Shown: positions 1 to 7,744, counted from the stretch's first letter. The stretch: DNA of 42,656 nucleotides from CABRXV01 sp900754955 (GCA_902475005.1 CABRXV010000009.1:1-42656); one strand, 5' to 3'. Made by a program: numbers and translations. Notes: generated by a model not told the origin, from the letters alone.

Positions 1-13
1 GGCTTTTTTATTT

Positions 14-60
14 GTCGCGCTCGCCGGGGATCGAACCCCGCGAGGGCGCAACAGCCCGTT
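14..60 (-). other. tRNA 3'-half-like stem-loop at window edge
   Basis: Read on the minus strand, this stretch holds a TTCGAT loop between GGGG and CCCC, preceded by a GGGC/GCCC stem that resembles the variable arm of a type II tRNA. The expected 5' acceptor strand, D-arm and CCA end are not seen, and the T-loop is one base short if all four G-C pairs form. It may be a degraded tRNA, a tRNA-derived attachment-site remnant or simply a GC hairpin. I do not call a functional tRNA. Confidence 0.2.
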
Positions 61-67
61 TAAAGCG

Positions 68-99
68 CGTGGGGTCGCCGAACTATCGGCGACCCCACG
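68..99 (-). terminator. Strong hairpin at 3' end of the SDR gene
   Basis: A perfect 13-bp inverted repeat (68-80 with 87-99, six-base loop) lies just past the stop of the short-chain dehydrogenase gene. There is no real T-run on either side, so it may be a weak intrinsic terminator or a 3'-end stabilising hairpin. Confidence 0.45.
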
Positions 100-126
100 T
101 TCGCATGAGGATATGAGATTTCGGCT

Positions 127-870
127 CTACACCGTCATACCGCCGTCGACGGAGAGAACCTCACCCGTCACATATGACGCCAGGTCGCTCGCGAGGAACA
201 CGAACGCGTTCGCCACATCCTCGGGCTGGCCGACGCGCTTCATGGGAATGGCGTCGGCGATCGGCTTGATCATCTCCTCGGGCAGCGCCGCCACCATGTC
301 GGTGGCCGTCACGCCCGGCGCCACGGCGTTCACGCGGATGCCGCGCGGGCCGAGTTCGCGGGCAAGCGACACGGTGATGCCGTTCACGGCGAACTTCGAC
401 ATGGGGTAGCCCACGCCCGACGGCTGGCCGTTCTTGCTCACCATCGAGCTCGTGTTGATGATCACGCCGCCGGCGTCGCCCATGATGTGCGCGGCCGCCT
501 GGCAGCCGTTGAGGACGCTCTTGATGTTGGTGTCGATCGCCTTGTCGAACTCCTCGGGCGTGTAGTCGTCGAACGGCGTCGACTGCGAGATGCCCGCGTT
601 GTTGCACACGACGTCGAGCGCGCCGAAGCGCTCGACCACCGAGCGAAACGCGGCTTCGACGTCGGCCTCGTCGGTGAGTACGGGGGAGAGCCCCATGACG
701 GGCGCGTCGGGGTTTTCAGCGAGGATGGCATCGACGGCTTTCTGCGCCGTTTCAGGACGGCTGCCGCACAGGGCGACATTGGCGCCTTCCTCGAGGAATC
801 GCTTGACGATGGCGAATCCGATTCCGCGCGTTCCTCCCGTGACAACAGCGGTTTTTCCTTCGAGCAGCAT
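127..870 (-). CDS. Short-chain dehydrogenase/reductase (FabG / hydroxysteroid dehydrogenase-like)
   Basis: This 247-residue classical SDR is an NAD(P)-dependent cytoplasmic oxidoreductase that interconverts a hydroxyl and a keto group. The cofactor motif TGGTRGIG is at residues 11-18, NNAG at 90-93, the catalytic Ser near 141-142, and Tyr155-x3-Lys159 in GYPMSK. It ends in the usual VDGG turn. The open frame runs further upstream, but the ATG at 870 is preceded by GGGAG and gives the normal family length with the nucleotide-binding strand at the N-terminus. It is followed by a strong hairpin and appears monocistronic. The substrate cannot be read from sequence: 3-oxoacyl-ACP, a bile-acid or steroid hydroxyl, or another alcohol are all possible. 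Gut Eggerthella relatives carry several hydroxysteroid dehydrogenases of this fold, which is only contextual support. Confidence 0.9.
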   Translation of the reverse strand: MLLEGKTAVVTGGTRGIGFAIVKRFLEEGANVALCGSRPETAQKAVDAILAENPDAPVMGLSPVLTDEADVEAAFRSVVERFGALDVVCNNAGISQSTPFDDYTPEEFDKAIDTNIKSVLNGCQAAAHIMGDAGGVIINTSSMVSKNGQPSGVGYPMSKFAVNGITVSLARELGPRGIRVNAVAPGVTATDMVAALPEEMIKPIADAIPMKRVGQPEDVANAFVFLASDLASYVTGEVLSVDGGMTV

Positions 871-1045
871 ACGTCCGCTCCCTTCTCTTCGCAGGGGTGG
901 CTTCGCGTTGCGCGTGCTCGGAGGCAACCTGGGGCGTGCGCGTCGAGCAGCTCCGACGCGAGATGTTTCCACCTTATCCGATCGGCGTTCGCGTGCCGTT
1001 CGAACGCTGGGGTTCGGGTTGCGCTTCGCCCGCAAAAGGACGCAT

Positions 1046-1111
1046 GCGTTGGATGTTGGTGACAAGTGGACAGGTCCGCTTGCTGCGCACGCGTTGGGCG
1101 TTGGCGACAAG
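1046..1111. repeat. Imperfect 21-bp direct repeat
   Basis: Two copies of a 21-base unit (1046-1066 and 1091-1111) begin GCGTTGG and end GACAAG, are offset by 45 bp, and differ at three positions. They lie in the 260-bp gap between the DUF554 and SDR genes, which holds no gene I can support. The role is unknown: a possible regulator site or a local duplication. Confidence 0.5.
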
Positions 1112-1130
1112 CGCGGGCGCCCCGCAGCTC

Positions 1131-1835
1131 CTACAGCAGGCCGCCGAATCCGCCCGTCAGCTGGATGAGCGCGAACCATAGGGGCGGCACGAGCAGGGCG
1201 GGCAGCAGGTTCATCGTGGAGATCTCCTTGATCTTCAAGATAGACAGGCCCGAGGCGAAGATGAGGAATCCGCCCACGATGGAGATCTCGGTCATGAGGC
1301 CGCCCGAAAGCAGCGGCGCCGCCAGGTTGGCGAGCAGGAAGATGGAGCCCTGCCAGCAGAACAGCACCCCGGCGGCGACGGCGATGCCGTAGCCGAACGT
1401 GGAGGCGAGCACCATCGAGGTGACGAAGTCGAGCATGGCGTTGGTGAAGAGAAACGTCTCGTCGCCGTAAAGCGCGCTGTTGATGGGTCCCAAAATGGAC
1501 AGCGTGCCGATGCAGAACAGCATGATGGCGGTGGACAGGCCGCGCGAGAGCTGCGAGCCGTCTTTCGAGAAGCGCTCGACGAGGCGGTTGAACCTTCCCT
1601 GGATGTCGATGAGCGTGCCGATCACGCCGCCGATCGCGAGACTCGCGATGAACAGGACGGGGTAGATGCTGCTCGCCATGTTCTGCACCACGGCGTTGAT
1701 GCCGAGGCCCGTCGCCGCAAGACCCATCGCCACGTAGAGGATCTCCTGGTACTTCTCTTTGAGCCCGTGGCGCACCGTTCCGCCGATGGCGCTGCCGACG
1801 AGGATCGCGATGGTGTTGGCGATGGTTCCGATCAT
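1131..1835 (-). CDS. DUF554 family integral membrane protein (YdfK-like)
   Basis: This 234-residue, very hydrophobic protein has about six or seven predicted membrane segments and the DUF554 start signature: MIGTIANTIAILVGSAIGG followed by a short basic loop. Family members are inner-membrane proteins of unknown function, sometimes proposed as transporters or channels. The start at 1835 has GAAAGG upstream and places the first membrane helix at the N-terminus. An upstream in-frame extension of 58 codons is polar and unlike the family, so I exclude it. It is divergent from the mtaD-like gene with a 232-bp shared promoter region. Confidence 0.85.
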   Translation of the reverse strand: MIGTIANTIAILVGSAIGGTVRHGLKEKYQEILYVAMGLAATGLGINAVVQNMASSIYPVLFIASLAIGGVIGTLIDIQGRFNRLVERFSKDGSQLSRGLSTAIMLFCIGTLSILGPINSALYGDETFLFTNAMLDFVTSMVLASTFGYGIAVAAGVLFCWQGSIFLLANLAAPLLSGGLMTEISIVGGFLIFASGLSILKIKEISTMNLLPALLVPPLWFALIQLTGGFGGLL

Positions 1836-1940
1836 GGCGTGCCTTTCTTCAGCGGACGGCGGGATTGGCTCGGCTGCGCGTTCGTCGAGCCTTCCTTCGG
1901 CGGACAGCGGAGCCAGCCCCTTTACTTTACAGGTGAGAGC

Positions 1941-1946
1941 ATTGTA
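1941..1946 (-). promoter_or_regulatory. Candidate -10 for the DUF554 gene
   Basis: TACAAT on the minus strand, about 105 bp before the start codon. No convincing -35 is seen at the right distance, so this is tentative. Confidence 0.3.
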
Positions 1947-1974
1947 GTGAAAATGGGCGGGAAGAAAGAACGTC

Positions 1975-2004
1975 TTGCTGCGAACGGTTTCTTTCTCGTA
2001 CAAT
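1975..2004 (+). promoter_or_regulatory. Candidate promoter for the mtaD-like gene
   Basis: TTGCTG (1975-1980) and TACAAT (1999-2004) are separated by 18 bp, a reasonable housekeeping-type promoter. It would give a leader of about 55 nt ending in the AAGGGGG ribosome-binding site. Confidence 0.5.
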
Positions 2005-2067
2005 GCCATGCAAGTATTAGATTAAGTCCTATAGCGTTCCATCAAGGAGAAACAAGGGGGATAGCTC

Positions 2068-3363
2068 ATGCTGTTCAAGAACATCGGCGTGCTCGATGAG
2101 CATCTCGATTATCAAGCCGATCGCTGGGTCGGGGTGAAAGACGGGCGCATCGCCTACATCGGCGACGTCGAGCCCGCAGACGCCGCATCGTACGGCGAAG
2201 TGTACGACGGAGCGGGCAAGCTGCTCATGCCCGCGCTCTACAACGCACATGCCCACGCGCCCATGACGCTGCTGCGCGGTTTCGCCGAGAACCTGCCGCT
2301 GCAGGCCTGGCTCGAGACGAAGTGCTGGCCGTTCGAGGGCAAGATGACGGCCGAGGACAACTACTGGGGCACGCTGCTGGCATGCGCCGAGATGGCGCGC
2401 TACGGCTGCGTGAGCCTGTCCGACATGTACTACCACACCGACGAGCGCGTGCGCGCCGTCGTCGAGGCGGGCATGAAGATGAACGTGTGCGAAAGCGAGC
2501 TGTTCTTCGAACCCAAGCCGTATGCCGAATACGCCATCAGCCAGAAGATGCCCGGTTTCATCGAGCGCTACCACGGAGCCGCCGACGGGCGCATCCTCGT
2601 AGACTACAACATCCACGCCGAATACACCTCCAACGAGCTGACGTGTCGCGGTCTGGCCGAGGCCGCCAAGGAGGCGGGTCTGCGCATCCACATCCACGCG
2701 TCGGAGACGAAAAGCGAGCACGAGGAGTGCAAGGAGCGCCACGGCGGCATGACGCCGCTCGCGTACTTCGAGTCGATCGGCGTGCTCGACGTGCCCGTGA
2801 CCGCCGCTCACTGCGTGTGGGTGGAGGATAGCGACATCGACATCATGCTGCGCCGCGGCGTGTCGGTGGTGAACAACCCGGCGTCGAACATGAAGCTCGG
2901 CAGCGGCTACGCGCCCGTTGCGAAGATGCTCGAGCGCGGCGTGAACGTGTGCCTCGGCACCGACGGCATGGCGTCGAACAACAACCACGACATGTTCCAG
3001 GACATGTACCTCATGGGCCTCATCTACAAGGGACACGAACTTGATCCGGCGATCATCACGCCGAAGCAGGTGGTGAACGCCGCCACGCGCGCCGGCGCAC
3101 TGGCCCAGGGCCGCGAGGACTGCGGCCTGGTGAAGGAGGGTATGAAGGCCGACCTGTGCGTGCTCGACGTGACGGGCCCGCAGTGGTGCCCCATGACCGA
3201 GCCGATCTACAACGTGGTGTTTGCGGGCTCGGGGTCCGATGTGGTGCTCACGATGGCAGACGGTGCGGTGGTGTACCGCGACGGCAGCTGGCCGACCATC
3301 GACATCGAGCGTGCGAAGGCCGAGGTGAGCGCGCGTTCGCAGCGCATCATCGCCGAGCTGTAG
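2068..3363 (+). CDS. mtaD: Amidohydrolase, 5'-methylthioadenosine/S-adenosylhomocysteine deaminase-like
   Basis: This 431-residue TRZ/ATZ-type amidohydrolase is predicted to deaminate MTA or SAH to the inosine derivative in the cytoplasm, using one bound metal ion. Metal and active-site elements are visible: HxH at 61/63, HIHASET with His210 and Glu213, the AHC histidine at 248, and TDGMASNNN with Asp299. The NPASNMKLGSG stretch is typical of the MtaD subgroup. Length matches the family. The start has an AAGGGGG site eight bases upstream. It lies alone on the plus strand, convergent with the luxR-type gene and ending in a strong terminator. Related amidohydrolases act on guanine, chlorotriazines or other adenosines, so the exact substrate is inferred. 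Confidence 0.85.
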   Translation: MLFKNIGVLDEHLDYQADRWVGVKDGRIAYIGDVEPADAASYGEVYDGAGKLLMPALYNAHAHAPMTLLRGFAENLPLQAWLETKCWPFEGKMTAEDNYWGTLLACAEMARYGCVSLSDMYYHTDERVRAVVEAGMKMNVCESELFFEPKPYAEYAISQKMPGFIERYHGAADGRILVDYNIHAEYTSNELTCRGLAEAAKEAGLRIHIHASETKSEHEECKERHGGMTPLAYFESIGVLDVPVTAAHCVWVEDSDIDIMLRRGVSVVNNPASNMKLGSGYAPVAKMLERGVNVCLGTDGMASNNNHDMFQDMYLMGLIYKGHELDPAIITPKQVVNAATRAGALAQGREDCGLVKEGMKADLCVLDVTGPQWCPMTEPIYNVVFAGSGSDVVLTMADGAVVYRDGSWPTIDIERAKAEVSARSQRIIAEL

Positions 3364-3373
3364 CAAAGCGCGG

Positions 3374-4075
3374 CTAACGACCGGCAGCGGGGCGGTGCTC
3401 TTCGGGCGCCGCCCCGTTTTTCTGTGCGGAGCTTGCGCGTGCGGGGGTTTCCCGCGCGCGCTGCGCTGCGGCGCGCGCGAAGATGCGAAACTCGCTTCGA
3501 TTGCGCACGTGCGTCTTTCGGAAGATGTTGCGCGCGTGGAACTTGACCGTGCTTTCGGTGAGGCAGAGCTGGTCGGCGATGACGCGGTAGGGCTCGGGTC
3601 CTGCGATGAGGCGCGCAATCATGATCTCCTGTGCGGTGAGCGCCGCTCGTGCGAGCGTGTTTTCGAGTGGTGCGGATGCGCGGTGGGGCGGTTGGGCGCT
3701 GGTTGCAGCGCCGCTGGGATTGCTGTCGACGTTTGCCGTTCCGCCGTCACATGCCGGCGTGCGCGGTAGGGCGGCGGCGAGGCCCGCGCCGAGCAGCGCG
3801 GCGAAGACGCATCCGCCGAGGATGGCGTGCCCGATTTCGAAGGGAGCCGGCGAACCCGCCGCAAGGCCCATGATCGCGCCGATCGAATAGCCCGTCATGC
3901 CGATGGCAAGCGCGGAGCCGATGACACGTGCGCGCGATGGAGCGGCGGGGGTCCGGATCGGACATCCCGCGCATGAGGTTGCGCGCGTTTCGGCAGGCGG
4001 GCGACAGGGGCGGACCGGTTCCTCCGCGCCGGCGGGTGGATGCACGATGTGCTGCTCGCGGTGTCTCTCGCGCAT
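3374..4075 (-). CDS. Small membrane-anchored LuxR-family transcriptional regulator
   Basis: This 233-residue protein has a C-terminal LuxR/GerE helix-turn-helix at about 146-203 (LTAQEIMIARLI, then LTESTVKFHARNIFRK). Two hydrophobic segments at about 51-73 and 81-103 are predicted to span the membrane, after a polar N-terminus with three cysteines (24, 35, 38). There is no receiver or PAS domain. Coriobacteria carry many LuxR regulators with long multi-helix membrane N-termini; this one keeps only a hairpin of two helices, a minimal or reduced form. The start at 4075 has AAGGAG six bases upstream; the longer upstream frame lacks such a site. The last codons overlap the hairpin of the convergent mtaD terminator. 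Target genes and signal are unknown. Confidence 0.75.
   Translation of the reverse strand: MRERHREQHIVHPPAGAEEPVRPCRPPAETRATSCAGCPIRTPAAPSRARVIGSALAIGMTGYSIGAIMGLAAGSPAPFEIGHAILGGCVFAALLGAGLAAALPRTPACDGGTANVDSNPSGAATSAQPPHRASAPLENTLARAALTAQEIMIARLIAGPEPYRVIADQLCLTESTVKFHARNIFRKTHVRNRSEFRIFARAAAQRARETPARASSAQKNGAAPEEHRPAAGR
3389..3420 (+). terminator. Intrinsic terminator of the mtaD-like gene
   Basis: GGGGCGG (3389-3395) pairs with CCGCCCC (3409-3415), followed by GTTTTT. The hairpin lies inside the 3' coding end of the convergent luxR-type gene. Confidence 0.8.
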
Positions 4076-4148
4076 GGGCGGCTCCTTCGCTCGCGGTTTC
4101 GCCGCATGCTTCCCCGTGCGAGGAGTAGCTCGTTGAAGCGCGGTGGGT

Positions 4149-4183
4149 ATCAGCATTGTATACGCTGATGCGGCGGAGCGTAA
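4149..4183 (-). promoter_or_regulatory. Candidate promoter with overlapping dyad for the luxR-type gene
   Basis: On the minus strand TTACGC (4183-4178) and TACAAT (4160-4155) are spaced 17 bp. An inverted repeat ATCAGC/GCTGAT (4149-4154 and 4164-4169) straddles the -10. This is a plausible operator, perhaps autoregulatory. Confidence 0.4.
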
Positions 4184-4246
4184 GAGGCAGAAGGGTACGA
4201 ATTTGGAACGGAAGGCGTTTTCGCACGGCATGCCGAATGCACGCAG

Positions 4247-4267
4247 GGCGTTGCACAGTGCAACGCC
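4247..4267 (-). terminator. Hairpin past the 3' end of the CDF exporter gene
   Basis: A perfect 9-bp stem, GGCGTTGCA with TGCAACGCC, has a 3-base loop and lies about 30 bp beyond the CDF stop codon. No T-run follows on the minus strand, so this is a 3'-end hairpin rather than a clear intrinsic terminator. Confidence 0.4.
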
Positions 4268-4295
4268 GCCGCATTGCGCGAAAAGCGCGCGACGA

Positions 4296-5474
4296 CTATT
4301 GGCGCGGGCTCACGTAGCTCTGGTCGATGGTGATCTTGCAGATGGTGTTCGGGTAGTGTTCCTCCACGAGCGCGGTGACGCGGTCGCGCAGCTCGCCTTC
4401 CGAGATCGCGGCGTCGGCGGGGCGCACGCAGTCGAACAGCACGTTGGTGTGCGTGGGGCCCGGGACGGTGCGCAGATCATGGATCGACAGACGCTCGTCG
4501 ATGAGCTTCACCTGTGCGTCGATCCAGTTGCGCATGTCGCGCACCTCGGGATCGTTCGTCACGATGGGGTCGTAGTGCAGCGTGACGATGAGGCGGTCGT
4601 CGTTCTTGAAATCCTGTTCGATGTTGTCGATGAGGTCGTGGCTCTCCGTGGGGTCGGCTTCGGCGGCCATCTCCACGTGGGCGCTCGCGAACTGGCGTCC
4701 GGGGCCGTAGTCGTGCACCATAAGGTCGTGGGTGCCGAGCACGCCCGGGTAGCTCATGATCTTCGTGCGGATGTGCTCGACGAGTGCCGGGTCGGGCGCC
4801 TGTCCGAGCAGCGGGTCGACCGTCTCGCGCACGAGTCCCACACCGCTCCAGAGGATGAACGCGCCTACGGCGAGACCTACCCAGCCGTCGAGGTCGACGC
4901 CGGTGAAGTGGGAGATGACGGCGGAGGCGAGCACGACGCCCGTGGAGATCACGTCGTTGCGCGAGTCGATTGCCGTCGCCTCGAGTGTGGTGGACGAGAT
5001 GCGGCGCCCGATGGCGCGGTTGAACACCATCATCCACAGCTTCACGAGGATCGAGAGCGCCAGCACGCACACCACCGCAGCGTTGAACTCGGTGGCGGCG
5101 GGGTTCGTGATCTTATCGAAGGACGACTTCAGAAGCTCCACGCCGATGAGCAGGATGATGACGGCCACTACGAGGCCCGAGAGGTATTCGTAGCGCCCGT
5201 GTCCATAAGGGTGCTCGGGGTCGGCTGGTTTGCTCGCCATCTTGAAGCCGAGCAAGCTGATGACGTTGCTCGACGCGTCGGAGAGGTTGTTCACCGCGTC
5301 GGCCACGATCGACACCGAGCCCGCGATGAGGCCGATCACGCCCTTCGCGAGGCAGAGCGCCACGTTGCAGATGATGCCCACGATGCCCGCGAACTGCCCG
5401 TAGCGCGTGCGCACGGCCGGATCGGTCACGTTGTCGGCGTCCTTGACGAAATGTTTCACAAGCCAGTTGGTCAT
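4296..5474 (-). CDS. Cation diffusion facilitator, manganese (MntE)-type candidate
   Basis: This 392-residue CDF antiporter has six predicted membrane helices in the first ~215 residues. Its metal site reads Asn62-x3-Asp66 in TM2 and Asp170-x3-Asp174 in TM5. An Asn/Asp/Asp/Asp quartet is the pattern described for MntE-type manganese exporters, unlike the His-containing zinc site of ZitB/CzcD, so manganese efflux is the best guess. The cytoplasmic part is long: two CTD-like modules appear in tandem, each starting with an HDL motif followed by a Pro-Gly or Gly-Pro turn, where most CDFs have one. The start at 5474 begins MTNWLVKHF; an upstream in-frame extension lacks family character. A perfect palindrome lies about 70 bp upstream. 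Confidence 0.85.
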   Translation of the reverse strand: MTNWLVKHFVKDADNVTDPAVRTRYGQFAGIVGIICNVALCLAKGVIGLIAGSVSIVADAVNNLSDASSNVISLLGFKMASKPADPEHPYGHGRYEYLSGLVVAVIILLIGVELLKSSFDKITNPAATEFNAAVVCVLALSILVKLWMMVFNRAIGRRISSTTLEATAIDSRNDVISTGVVLASAVISHFTGVDLDGWVGLAVGAFILWSGVGLVRETVDPLLGQAPDPALVEHIRTKIMSYPGVLGTHDLMVHDYGPGRQFASAHVEMAAEADPTESHDLIDNIEQDFKNDDRLIVTLHYDPIVTNDPEVRDMRNWIDAQVKLIDERLSIHDLRTVPGPTHTNVLFDCVRPADAAISEGELRDRVTALVEEHYPNTICKITIDQSYVSPRQ

Positions 5475-5534
5475 AATGCGCTGCCTGCTTTCCGTTGCTG
5501 CGCTGCGCGCAGATGTGCGTTCGCGATCTTCCAA

Positions 5535-5569
5535 ACCTACGAGTGTAGGTGCCCGGAGGGAAAATGCAA
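5535..5569 (-). promoter_or_regulatory. Palindromic operator candidate and promoter of the CDF gene
   Basis: ACCTAC (5535-5540) and GTAGGT (5545-5550) form a perfect dyad with a 4-bp centre. It overlaps a possible minus-strand -10 TACACT (5547-5542), with TTGCAT (5569-5564) as a weak -35 16 bp away. The placement suits repression by a metalloregulator. The regulator is not identifiable here. Confidence 0.45.
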
Positions 5570-5642
5570 CAGCAATCGGGGAGGCGTTCGGCGCATTCGG
5601 TGCGTTGCGATCGGATGCGCCCTTTCCGAAAGCGCGTGCGAA

Positions 5643-5688
5643 CCCTATCATGCTGCGTGAGGCGAGGTTTGCAATGCGCGTGATAGGG
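5643..5688 (+). promoter_or_regulatory. Inverted repeat overlapping the kinase gene ribosome-binding site
   Basis: CCCTATCA (5643-5650) is complementary to TGATAGGG (5681-5688), with 30 bases between. The right arm contains the start of the GGGGG ribosome-binding site at 5686-5690, eight bases before the ATG at 5696. As RNA it could hide the site; as DNA it could be an operator. Confidence 0.4.
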
Positions 5689-5695
5689 GGTAGCG

Positions 5696-6844
5696 ATGGA
5701 TGAGGGCTGTCGTATCGCGCGGTCGGCTCTGCACGAGAAGGCGCTGGGCGCCGCCGAGGAGCTGCGCGATCGCTTCGGCTTCGACTTCGTGGGCGTCTCG
5801 GTGGTGGGCGCGGGTGCGTCTCCTCTGCTGGAGTGGCAGCATGCGGCGGGAAGCACCACGCGGAACTACGAGATGATCAAGCTGCCGGGCGGCGTGGGCG
5901 CGCTCGGCAAGGTGTACGACCTCGGGCGCGGCATCGTCGTCGACAGCGTCGACGACGACATTCCCAAGGGCGAGCTGTTCCAGTATCCCATCGTCATCGC
6001 CGAGGCGCTGTCGAGCTTCTTCGCGTTTCCGCTCATGGAGGGCGATCGCATACGCGTCATCGTGATCGGGGCGTTTCGCTTCGTGCGCACGTTCGACGAG
6101 CTGTCCTGCGGCATGGTCCAGCAAAGCGCTGCGCGCTTGTTCGGGCTGCAGGCGTGCCCCGACGCTCCCCTGTGGATCCACGGGAAGCAGGAGGGCTTCG
6201 CCTACGCCGAGATCACCCACCGGCTTCTGCAGGCTCAGGAAAGCGAGCGGCGTCGCATCGCCCGCGAGCTCCACGACGGCATCTCGCAGGAGGTGCTCGT
6301 CGCCCAGATAGAGCTGCGCAAGCTGGGGTACCTTCCCTGGGACGAGTGGCCCGCCGCCGTCGAGCGGGTGAGCGAGCGCTTGCGCGACGTCATTTCCCAC
6401 ATCGGTGCCATTGCCCGCGCGCTTCGCCCGGCAGCGCTCGACGGGCTGGGCCTGCCTGCCGCCATGGAGGCGCTCTGCGTGTCGATGAGTCAGGCGTTCG
6501 GCGTCGAGATCTCCACCGCGCTCGAAGACGTGGGGACGTTGGGCGAAGACCGCGAGATCGCGCTGTACCGCATCTTCCAAGAGGCTCTCTCGAACGCGTG
6601 CAAGTACGCATCGGCGCGTCTCATCGAGGTGTCGCTCTCTTCGCGCGAGGGCGTCCTGACGCTGCGTGTTGCCGACGACGGCGCGGGGTTCGATCTGGGA
6701 AACGTGCCGGTGCGCGGAAGCGGGCTGGGGCTCGAGGGCATGGCGGAGCGCGCGCGGCTCATCGGCGGCGTGCTCGACATCTCCTCGAGCTGCGGCGGCG
6801 GCACCGAGGTGAAGTTGACGGTCGGCGTTGAGGAGGGGGCATGA
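5696..6844 (+). CDS. Soluble GAF-domain histidine kinase, NarL/NreB type
   Basis: This 382-residue cytoplasmic sensor kinase has no membrane helix. Residues 1-160 look like a GAF-type ligand domain. A HisKA_3 dimerisation helix follows, with the phosphoacceptor His193 in RRRIARELHDGISQE. The HATPase domain has N300 in QEALSNACKYA, DDGAGF at 327-332 and GSGLGL at 341-346. This is the NarX/NreB/DesK kinase class, which pairs with NarL-type regulators. The gene overlaps the response-regulator gene by four bases (ATGA), so the two are translationally coupled. It lies directly before a molybdenum oxidoreductase operon, so control of that operon by an electron acceptor or redox ligand is likely. 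There is no Cys cluster of the NreB oxygen-sensing kind in the N-terminus. Confidence 0.9.
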   Translation: MDEGCRIARSALHEKALGAAEELRDRFGFDFVGVSVVGAGASPLLEWQHAAGSTTRNYEMIKLPGGVGALGKVYDLGRGIVVDSVDDDIPKGELFQYPIVIAEALSSFFAFPLMEGDRIRVIVIGAFRFVRTFDELSCGMVQQSAARLFGLQACPDAPLWIHGKQEGFAYAEITHRLLQAQESERRRIARELHDGISQEVLVAQIELRKLGYLPWDEWPAAVERVSERLRDVISHIGAIARALRPAALDGLGLPAAMEALCVSMSQAFGVEISTALEDVGTLGEDREIALYRIFQEALSNACKYASARLIEVSLSSREGVLTLRVADDGAGFDLGNVPVRGSGLGLEGMAERARLIGGVLDISSSCGGGTEVKLTVGVEEGA

Positions 6845-7476
6845 TCGAGCTGGTTCTGGCGGACGACCACGAGATCGTTCGCATGGGGTTCCGCATGATT
6901 CTCGAGCAGCAGATGGATTTCCGCGTGGTGGGGGAGGCGTCCGACCCGGACGCGGCATTCGATCTGACCGTGCGCAAAAGGCCCGACGTGCTCCTGACCG
7001 ACGTCTCCATGGGAACCGAAAAGAGCGGTCTGCTTCTCGCCGAGCGCGTGAGCGGGGCCAACCTGCCCACGCATACCGTGGCGCTCACCATGCACGACGA
7101 GCAGGAGTACCTCTCTCAGGCCATGAAGGCGGGCGTGTGCGGCTACGTCCTCAAGAGCTCCTCCGATGCCGAGCTCGTGAAGGCCGTGCGCCGCGCGGCG
7201 GAGGGCGAGGCGTACATCTGCGACGCGATGATGGACGGGTTCGTGCGCAACGCGGTGAGCCATGTCGACCCCGCGGCCGAAGCACTCTCGCCGCGCGAGG
7301 CGGAGGTGGTGTCGATGGCGGTGCGCGGCTACTCCAACCAGGAGATCGCCCAGGCCCTTTCGCTCTCGGTGAAAACCGTCGAAAACCGCAAGGCGAAGAT
7401 CATGGCGAAGCTCGGCCTGCACACGCGTCCCGAGCTTTTCGAATACGCGGTGCGCCACGGTTTGGTGAAGCTGTAG
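6841..7476 (+). CDS. NarL/FixJ-family response regulator
   Basis: This 211-residue regulator has a receiver domain with acidic pocket residues Asp8-Asp9, phosphoacceptor Asp54 (LLTDVSMG), Thr83 and Lys105. A LuxR-type helix-turn-helix follows at about 147-203 (LSPREAEVVSMAVRGYSNQEIAQALSLSVKTVENRKAKI, in segments). Its start overlaps the kinase stop by ATGA, so it is the cognate partner. The next gene downstream, after 268 bp with several hairpins, is the molybdoenzyme operon, its probable target. Confidence 0.93.
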   Translation: MIELVLADDHEIVRMGFRMILEQQMDFRVVGEASDPDAAFDLTVRKRPDVLLTDVSMGTEKSGLLLAERVSGANLPTHTVALTMHDEQEYLSQAMKAGVCGYVLKSSSDAELVKAVRRAAEGEAYICDAMMDGFVRNAVSHVDPAAEALSPREAEVVSMAVRGYSNQEIAQALSLSVKTVENRKAKIMAKLGLHTRPELFEYAVRHGLVKL

Positions 7477-7492
7477 GCGCGCAGCAGCCGCC

Positions 7493-7538
7493 GCGTGTCG
7501 CACCGGCTTCGCGTCGCACACCCATTGCGTGTCGCACC
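7493..7538. repeat. Short direct repeats between regulator and molybdoenzyme genes
   Basis: GCGTGTCGCACC occurs at 7493-7504 and 7527-7538, with a related GCGTCGCACA at 7511-7520, giving spacing of 16-18 bp. Such phased short repeats upstream of the operon could be binding sites for the adjacent response regulator; this is inference. Confidence 0.4.
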
Positions 7539-7622
7539 AGCCTGCCGCCACGGTGCGCCTCTTGCGTTCCCCGCACCCGCCGCGCCTGCGCATGCGGCGT
7601 GCGCGCCCGTTCGTTCGCCGAA

Positions 7623-7668
7623 TGAGGGGCATTCCCCTCATGATCTTGGGGAGAAGCCCCCTTCTCCC
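7623..7668 (+). terminator. Two consecutive hairpins after the response-regulator gene
   Basis: TGAGGGG/CCCCTCA (7623-7640) and GGGAGAAG/CTTCTCCC (7649-7668, CCCC loop) are perfect stems. Neither has a T-run, so they may be a processing or attenuation structure rather than a full terminator. Confidence 0.4.
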
Positions 7669-7744
7669 GCATGCGGCCGCCCTGTCATGATGGGCGAAGG
7701 ATCTTCGATCCGTATACAGGCACGAAGGAAGAGAAGAGGGGACC

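Noticed and set aside
1046..1111. CRISPR-like repeat
   Set aside because: Only two imperfect copies with a 24-bp gap; no array and no cas genes.
2029..3618. Long minus-strand open frame across the amidohydrolase gene
   Set aside because: It is a shadow of mtaD in GC-rich DNA: His/Arg/Val-rich translation with no motif. Similar long antisense frames over the molybdoenzyme, lysS, arg and U32 genes were rejected for the same reason.
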